Below are positions 5,390 through 9,686 of a stretch of 9,686 nt of DNA, piece by piece. Within the stretch, counting starts at the first letter, position 1; each line of letters starts with the position of its first letter. Location of the stretch: positions 1 through 9,686 of the forward strand of contig CANPYH010000051.1 of assembly GCA_947588325.1 (NCBI GenBank), read 5' to 3'. The position numbers and the translations under genes were made by a program. The notes beneath the pieces were generated by a model. It was not told where the DNA came from, did no database searches, and saw only the letters and a program-made list of their open reading frames with translations. The DNA comes from an uncultured Clostridia bacterium. GTDB taxonomy: Bacteria; Bacillota; Clostridia; Christensenellales; Pumilibacteraceae.

Positions 5390-5680
5390 ATGGAAAAAAT
5401 AACAACCGAAACGATCAGACATACGGCAATGCTCAGCCGCATCGAACTCACCGAAGAGGAAGAGCGGGGCATGACCGAGCATTTCGCGGCGCTCTTAAAG
5501 CAGATGGAGACGCTCGATTCTTTCGACGCCGCCTCCGTCCCTGCGACGGCGCACATACTCTCGGCGGTCAACGTACTCCGCGAGGACGTGGCGGGCGAGC
5601 CTTTCGACCGCGAAAAGTTGCTCGGGTGCGCACCCGAACGCGACGAGAACTCGTACATAGTTCCGCGCGTTGTGGAGTAA
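5390..5680 (+). CDS. gatC: Asp-tRNA(Asn)/Glu-tRNA(Gln) amidotransferase subunit C
   Basis: GatC is the small subunit that wraps around and stabilises GatA and links it to GatB. The 96-residue length is typical. The N-terminal helical part reads TTETIRHTAMLSRIELTEEE (residues 5-24), the classic GatC opening with its A-x-L-A/S-R-x-x-L/I-x-x-E pattern. A central helix ending LKQMETLDSFD follows, then the conserved LREDVAGEPFDREKLL (62-77), and a tail ending SYIVPRVVE, where the YIVPRV-like ending is a family trait. GGGAGGA lies eight bases before the ATG. The stop codon TAA is itself part of the gatA ribosome site TAAGGAGGG. Confidence 0.95.
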   Translation: MEKITTETIRHTAMLSRIELTEEEERGMTEHFAALLKQMETLDSFDAASVPATAHILSAVNVLREDVAGEPFDREKLLGCAPERDENSYIVPRVVE

Positions 5681-5689
5681 GGAGGGCGT

Positions 5690-7120
5690 ATGACGGCATT
5701 AACCGATAAAACATTGCTGGAAATAAAGAGCGACCTTGCGGCGAAGCGGGTATCATCGACCGAGGTCACCAAAGCCATACTCGGGCAGATCGAGGACATG
5801 AAGCACCTGAACGCTTACGTCACGGTATGCGCGGATCAAGCCCTTGCCTCGGCTGCGGAGGCGGACGCGCGCATAGCGGCGGGCGAGGACGCTCCGCTGC
5901 TCGGCGTACCCGTCGCGGTCAAGGATAACATCTGCACCGATGGGATACGCACCACTTGCGCGTCGCGCTTCCTCGAGAACTATATTCCGCCATACGACGC
6001 TTTTGTCGTTAAGAAGCTCAAAGAGGCGGGCGCGGTCATCGTTGGCAAAACGAACATGGACGAGTTTGCCATGGGCTCGGCGAGCGACTTCTCGGCGTTC
6101 GGCGCGGTCAAAAACGCCGTGGACCCCACGCGCGTTGCTGGCGGATCGTCGGGCGGCAGTGCGAGCGCGGTTGCCTCGCGGCAGTGCTATGCGGCGCTCG
6201 GCTCGGATACGGGCGGATCGATACGCCAACCCGCGGCGTTTAACGGCGTAGTCGGGCTTAAACCGACATATTCCGCCGTGTCGCGGTATGGGCTGATAGC
6301 CTTCGCCTCCTCCCTCGACCAGATCGGACCCATAACCCGCACTGTCGCCGATTGCAAGTATGTATACGACATAATCAAGGGGCATGACAAGATGGACTCG
6401 ACGTCGTACGACGGGGATCTTAATCAGGGCGAGACCTTCGGGACGCTCAAGGGCAGGAAGATAGGCGTTGCGAAGGAGTTTTTCCCGTCCGCGCTGTCGT
6501 CGGAGATAAAGTCGGCGGTGGAAAAAGCGATTGGATTCTACGAGGCTAACGGCGCCGAGATCGTGGAGACGAGCATACAGAGCTTCGATATGGCGTTGGC
6601 GTGCTACTACATACTCTCGAGCGCGGAGGCAAGCTCCAACCTCTCGAGGTACGACGGTATCAAATACGGTAAGCGGGCGAGCGGGTGCAAGAACCTTCGC
6701 GACATATACTACAAATCGCGCACCGAGTTCTTCGGACCCGAGGTTAAACGCCGCATAATGCTCGGTAACTTCGTGCTGTCGAGCGGTTACTACGACGCAT
6801 TCTATCTCCGCGCGAGCAAGGCAAGGACGTTGATTAAGCAGGACTTCGAGGACGCGCTGGCAAAGTGCGACGCCCTCATTTGCCCGATAGCGCCGACTAC
6901 GGCGTGGAAGATAGGTAGGAAGGTTAACAACCCCGCCGACGCCTATCTCGAGGACATATTCACCGTGCCCGTCAACATAGCGGGTTTGCCGGGGCTGTCG
7001 CTTAAATGCGGCGAGGACAAGGACGGACTTCCCATCGGTATGCAACTGATCGGCAGACCGTATTGCGAAAACACCCTGTTGTCCCTCGGCGAGATATTCG
7101 AAAAGGGAGGCAGAGCATGA
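5690..7120 (+). CDS. gatA: Asp-tRNA(Asn)/Glu-tRNA(Gln) amidotransferase subunit A (glutaminase/amidase)
   Basis: GatA releases ammonia from glutamine for transfer to Glu-tRNA(Gln) or Asp-tRNA(Asn). The protein has 476 residues, within the normal range. The amidase-signature Ser-cisSer-Lys triad is complete: Lys78 in VPVAVKDN, Ser153 in GGSSGGSA (151-158) and the nucleophile Ser177 in GSDTGGSIRQPA (171-182), each one position before the corresponding Staphylococcus aureus residues as I recall them. The segments GKTNMDEFAMGS (119-130) and GLPIGMQLIGR near the C-terminus are further hallmarks. The ATG at 5690 has AAGGAGGG just upstream, overlapping the gatC stop. The TGA at 7118-7120 overlaps the gatB ATG by four bases (ATGA), which implies translational coupling so that A and B are made in equal amounts. 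Confidence 0.97.
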   Translation: MTALTDKTLLEIKSDLAAKRVSSTEVTKAILGQIEDMKHLNAYVTVCADQALASAAEADARIAAGEDAPLLGVPVAVKDNICTDGIRTTCASRFLENYIPPYDAFVVKKLKEAGAVIVGKTNMDEFAMGSASDFSAFGAVKNAVDPTRVAGGSSGGSASAVASRQCYAALGSDTGGSIRQPAAFNGVVGLKPTYSAVSRYGLIAFASSLDQIGPITRTVADCKYVYDIIKGHDKMDSTSYDGDLNQGETFGTLKGRKIGVAKEFFPSALSSEIKSAVEKAIGFYEANGAEIVETSIQSFDMALACYYILSSAEASSNLSRYDGIKYGKRASGCKNLRDIYYKSRTEFFGPEVKRRIMLGNFVLSSGYYDAFYLRASKARTLIKQDFEDALAKCDALICPIAPTTAWKIGRKVNNPADAYLEDIFTVPVNIAGLPGLSLKCGEDKDGLPIGMQLIGRPYCENTLLSLGEIFEKGGRA

Positions 7121-8544
7121 GCGAGTATATAGTAACGATAGGGTTAGAGGTGCATTGCGAACTTAAAACGGAGAGCAAGCTGTTCTGTTCCTGCCCCAAT
7201 AAATTCGGCGGCGAGCCTAACTCCCACACCTGCCCCATATGTTCGGGACACCCCGGGACTATGCCCGTGATAAACAAAAAGGCGGTGGAGTACGCCATAA
7301 AGGCGGGCTGCGCAATAGGCAGCAGGATAAATAAATTCTCCAAGTGGGACAGAAAGAACTACTTCTATCCCGACCTGCCCAAGGCCTGGCAGACCAGCCA
7401 ATACGACCTGCCTCTTTGCGTGGGCGGCGAGATCTCCTTCGAGGTCAACGGCGAAGAAAAGACTGTGCACATGAACAGGATCCACCTCGAAGAGGACGCG
7501 GGCAAGCTCGTCCACAGCGGCGGGCACACGGCGGTGGACTATAACCGTTGCGGCGTGCCCCTCATTGAGTGCGTGACCGAGCCAGAGATACACAGCGCGG
7601 ACGAGGCGGTGGCGTTCCTCGAGGAGATGATAAGCATTTTCCGCTACTCGGGCATTTCCGACTGCAAAATGCAGGAAGGCTCGATAAGAGCGGACGTTAA
7701 CCTCTCGATAGCCAAGCGCGGCGAGCCCCTCGGCACACGGACGGAGACCAAGAACTTAAACTCCCTGCGTTCGGTGCGGCGGGCGATAGAGGCGGAGATA
7801 GCGCGGCAGACCGACGTTCTCGAGAGCGGCGGACGGGTCGTGCAGGAAACCCGCCACTTCGACGACGCGTCGGGCACGGGCTACGGCATGCGGAGTAAGG
7901 AGGACGCGCAGGACTACCGCTACTTCCCCGAACCCGACCTCATGCCCGTCGTAATGACGGACGAGGACATAGAGAGAATCAAGGCGACGTTGCCCGAGCT
8001 TAAAGCCGCGCGGAGAAAGCGTTACACCGAGACCCTCGGGCTTTCGGCGTACGACGCGGAGCAGCTCACCGACGAACCGAGCGTTGCCGACCTCTTCGAC
8101 GGCACGGTGGCGTTAGGCGCCAACCCGAAAAAGGCGGCTAACTACGTCATGAGCGAGATTATGCGCAAGGGCAAGACGGAGGGCGAGGACGGTATAACCG
8201 TCGGCGTAACCGCAAAACAGCTCGCGGAAATACTCGCGCTCGTTGATAAGGGCGAGATTAACCTCGTCGCGTCCAAGGACGTGCTGGATAAGATCTGGCA
8301 AAGCGGTATGTCGGCGAGCGAGGCTGTCGACGCTCTCGGCCTGCGCCAGAACAACGACGTGGGCGAGATAGAAAAACTGGTGCGCGACATCATCTCCGCT
8401 AACCCCGGTCCCGCACAGGACTTCCGTAACGGCAACGAAAAAGTCCTCTCCTTCTTCGTCGGGCAGCTCATGAAGGCAACGCGCGGCAAGATTAACCCGA
8501 AGATTGCGGGGGAGTTGGTTAGAAAACTGTTAACTTGTAGCTAA
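7117..8544 (+). CDS. gatB: Asp-tRNA(Asn)/Glu-tRNA(Gln) amidotransferase subunit B
   Basis: GatB binds the misacylated tRNA, activates the side-chain carboxylate with ATP and receives ammonia from GatA. The protein has 475 residues. The zinc-type cysteines are Cys24, Cys26, Cys39 and Cys42 (FCSCPN ... TCPICSG). Other landmarks are YFYPDLPK (82-89), HLEEDAGK (123-130), QDYRYFPEPDL (265-275) and the C-terminal YqeY-like tail ending in FFVGQLMKATRGKINP (446-461). The usual KGYQISQ stretch reads KAWQTSQ here. An in-frame ATG at 7006 would add 37 unrelated residues inside gatA; I place the start at 7117 because MSEYIVTIGLEVH is the family start, GGGAGG lies seven bases upstream, and it makes the common ATGA overlap. 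Having GatCAB suggests the organism lacks a glutaminyl- or asparaginyl-tRNA synthetase. Confidence 0.97.
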   Translation: MSEYIVTIGLEVHCELKTESKLFCSCPNKFGGEPNSHTCPICSGHPGTMPVINKKAVEYAIKAGCAIGSRINKFSKWDRKNYFYPDLPKAWQTSQYDLPLCVGGEISFEVNGEEKTVHMNRIHLEEDAGKLVHSGGHTAVDYNRCGVPLIECVTEPEIHSADEAVAFLEEMISIFRYSGISDCKMQEGSIRADVNLSIAKRGEPLGTRTETKNLNSLRSVRRAIEAEIARQTDVLESGGRVVQETRHFDDASGTGYGMRSKEDAQDYRYFPEPDLMPVVMTDEDIERIKATLPELKAARRKRYTETLGLSAYDAEQLTDEPSVADLFDGTVALGANPKKAANYVMSEIMRKGKTEGEDGITVGVTAKQLAEILALVDKGEINLVASKDVLDKIWQSGMSASEAVDALGLRQNNDVGEIEKLVRDIISANPGPAQDFRNGNEKVLSFFVGQLMKATRGKINPKIAGELVRKLLTCS

Positions 8545-8549
8545 CGTAT

Positions 8550-8596
8550 CAATCACCTCAGTCTGCCTGGCGGCGAAGCCGCCTGAGGGGATTGTC
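8550..8596. repeat. Palindromic element after gatB, related to the G/C-run elements
   Basis: CAATCACCTCA (8550-8560) faces TGAGGGGATTG (8584-8594) with one mismatch, and inside it GGCGGC-GAA-GCCGCC (8569-8583) is a perfect 6-bp hairpin. The right end TGAGGGGATTGTC is identical to 2355-2367. It begins six bases after the gatB stop. No T-run follows, so it may protect or fold the mRNA 3' end more than stop transcription. Confidence 0.6.
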
Positions 8597-8686
8597 AAAC
8601 ATCATACAAAGTTAGTTATTCAATCACGCACAAGCAAATAACAAACAAAAGTAAAAAAGATTTTCAGTTTTTTGAAAAGGGGGGGG

Positions 8687-8732
8687 TGCAGGGGGGAATG
8701 GCTTTTTTTCAAAAAAGACATTCCCCCCTGCA
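8687..8732. repeat. 46-nt hairpin with G6/C6 arms upstream of the last gene
   Basis: TGCAGGGGGGAATG (8687-8700) pairs perfectly with CATTCCCCCCTGCA (8719-8732). After one G/A mismatch, CTTTTTT (8702-8708) pairs with AAAAAAG (8711-8717) around two bases. It is preceded by eight G and ends 18 bases before the ATG at 8751. It could act as an attenuator, a 5' mRNA stabiliser, or be a small inserted palindrome. Confidence 0.75.
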
Positions 8733-8750
8733 AAACACATTTACAAAAAA

Positions 8751-9587
8751 ATGTATGAAATAGAAGAAAAAGCGAGAGAGAGGTTTTTAGCTGCGTGGAG
8801 TGAAATAAAGAACGCGCGGATAAAAAAGACCCAATACAGCGGGTTCGGGTTAAAAGCGAAGTACCCGTTACTTATGGCGTTATGTGCGGTAGTGATAGCG
8901 GGGTTATTAGTCCCGCAATTCATTCTGAAGATGTACGACGTGTGGTATATAGTGTGCGAAGTAATAATCATTCTTGCCATGTGCGGTGCGATATGGTTGC
9001 TTGCCATCAGCTGGAAGTACACTATCATGAACGCGAAGTGCAGTGAGACGATCGAGTACTACAACGGCGGGATTAAGTGCGTCATGAGCGAGATTGCGGG
9101 CGGCGGGCGAAAGGTCGAGTGGGAAAAGGCTCGGTTCTACTTTGTAGGCGAGGACAAAGCCGAACTGTTCGACGGCGGCGCGAAGCAATACCGGCCGTTT
9201 GTGTATAAAAAAATCCGCGGTCACTCGAGGAACTATGTATTGCTTGACGGAGAGACGATAGCCGTTAACTTTATCGACGGCGCGCGGGTCAAGAGCGAAG
9301 AGAATGGCGTGACGGAGCTGGATAACGGCTTCCGATTTGAGACGCAAGGCACGACCTTGAAATGGTTCGAGATTAAGGGCATGTATAGCGAGTGCTACGA
9401 GAATAACTTCCCCATATATGCGCCGCTTACCACCGGCCGCTCCTACATCTTCCGCTACGAGTTCGAGACTGTTAACCGCGAGAATTACACCATGCTCCTC
9501 CCTCAAATAACCCGCCTCGCCGCCGAATACTACTTTACCGAACTCCCCAAGGACCCAAATATACTTATTGAGGATCTGAAAAAATAA
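8751..9587 (+). CDS. Two-helix membrane protein of unknown function, 278 aa
   Basis: Hydrophobic helices span about residues 38-59 and 66-88, joined by a short loop with MYDVWY. The N-terminal 37 residues are helical and charged, with the basic part KNARIKKTQ. From residue 90 on there is a soluble, mostly beta domain of about 190 residues rich in aromatic and charged residues, with alternating-strand stretches such as NYVLLDGETIAVNFIDG (161-177) and FRFETQGTTLKWFEIKG (194-210). No enzyme motif or family is recognised; a cytoplasmic domain tethered to the membrane is inferred. The ATG at 8751 has no Shine-Dalgarno site (ACATTTACAAAAAA precedes it), and no better in-frame start was found, so initiation may be weak or helped by the nearby hairpin. 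The general plan resembles the 213-aa protein at 3001-3642, without evident sequence identity. Confidence 0.75.
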   Translation: MYEIEEKARERFLAAWSEIKNARIKKTQYSGFGLKAKYPLLMALCAVVIAGLLVPQFILKMYDVWYIVCEVIIILAMCGAIWLLAISWKYTIMNAKCSETIEYYNGGIKCVMSEIAGGGRKVEWEKARFYFVGEDKAELFDGGAKQYRPFVYKKIRGHSRNYVLLDGETIAVNFIDGARVKSEENGVTELDNGFRFETQGTTLKWFEIKGMYSECYENNFPIYAPLTTGRSYIFRYEFETVNRENYTMLLPQITRLAAEYYFTELPKDPNILIEDLKK

Positions 9588-9600
9588 TACATTACAGAAG

Positions 9601-9686
9601 GCGCGGCGGATAGCACCGCTGATACGCGCGAACCGAGAACATTTCGACACAGTCATTTACGGATTATAGTAAACTCCTGTGTCGAA
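9601..9686 (+). repeat. 86-bp dispersed repeat, copy B (runs to the window edge)
   Basis: It matches 2052-2137 with five substitutions and the same orientation. The hairpin part is 9643-9686. Both arms of the stem (TTCGACACAG, CTGTGTCGAA) are unchanged; the differences fall in the GC-rich left half and the terminal loop (GATTTATA against GGATTATA). It begins 14 bases after the stop of the 278-aa gene and may continue past the window. Confidence 0.85.

Larger units (their letters stand above)
8545..8750. other. 206-base gap between gatB and the last gene, hairpin-rich, no gene
   Basis: It holds the palindromic element at 8550-8596, an AT-rich stretch without clear promoter boxes, a small TTTTCA/TGAAAA hairpin (8661-8678), a run of eight G (8679-8686) and the large hairpin at 8687-8732. 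I find no standard intrinsic terminator for gatB: neither hairpin is followed by a T-run. Read-through from gatB into the next gene is therefore possible. GTTAGTTATT (8611-8620) and AATAACAAAC (8637-8646) also occur in the same order at 2232-2241 and 2428-2437. Confidence 0.55.

Noticed and set aside
5753..7045. 430-codon open frame opposite gatA
   Set aside because: gatA is certain from its triad and neighbours; the opposite frame is a side effect of GC-rich codon use and has an Arg/Ala/Val-rich product without family features.
7006..7116. Upstream in-frame ATG for gatB
   Set aside because: The 37 added residues are Arg-rich, match no GatB, and lie wholly inside gatA; the ATG at 7117 has the ribosome site and the family start.
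8679..8696. G-quadruplex in the G8-TGCA-G6 stretch
   Set aside because: Only two G-runs are present and the six-G run can pair with a perfect C6 arm, so a hairpin is the better explanation.

Overview
The window most likely comes from an uncultured Bacillota genome, probably a gut-type Clostridia lineage. This rests on classic TTGACA/TATAAT-like promoters, strong AGGAGG ribosome sites, GatCAB-dependent amino-acyl-tRNA amidation, a Clostridia-style Rrf2/IscR regulator with three cysteines, heavy use of ATA isoleucine codons, and short palindromic G/C-run intergenic elements of a type I recall from such genomes. No database could be searched, so the placement is an inference. I see no CRISPR array, transposase, integrase, phage gene, tRNA or rRNA, and no coding region that amounts to a clearly new biological system.

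Layout. (1) Bases 1-1778 hold the 3' part of a large gene for a probably secreted protein, with beta-helix-like rungs followed by three tandem diverged beta-rich modules; a 17-bp perfect hairpin follows it. (2) Bases 1779-2508 are a 730-base gene-free island. It holds two inverted copies of a short G/C-run element (2008-2047 and 2314-2367) that bracket an 86-bp repeat (2052-2137), whose second copy closes the window at 9601-9686. (3) On the minus strand, going leftward from 3850, lie a 67-aa acidic protein and a 213-aa two-helix membrane protein in one tight operon, then an Rrf2 regulator with its own promoter and a strong 21-bp-stem terminator at 2445-2489. (4) On the plus strand from 3955 to 8544 is a compact five-gene run, hisH-hisF-gatC-gatA-gatB, whose promoter is back to back with that of the 67-aa gene. 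(5) After a 206-base gap rich in hairpins and G-runs comes a 278-aa two-helix membrane protein of unknown function (8751-9587), then the second 86-bp repeat.

How the genes work together. HisH and HisF form imidazole glycerol phosphate synthase: HisH releases ammonia from glutamine and HisF uses it to make imidazole glycerol phosphate and AICAR. GatA, GatB and GatC form the tRNA-dependent amidotransferase, which also releases ammonia from glutamine (in GatA) and channels it to misacylated tRNA on GatB. The operon therefore joins two unrelated ammonia-channelling glutamine amidotransferases, with no other histidine gene in view.

Points most worth a second look: the hisH promoter is placed so that transcription should begin at or next to its ATG, with no Shine-Dalgarno site (a candidate leaderless mRNA); the 86-bp repeat with a conserved 44-nt hairpin; the nested repeat island; the large hairpin next to the SD-less start of the last gene; and the triplicated module of the first gene.
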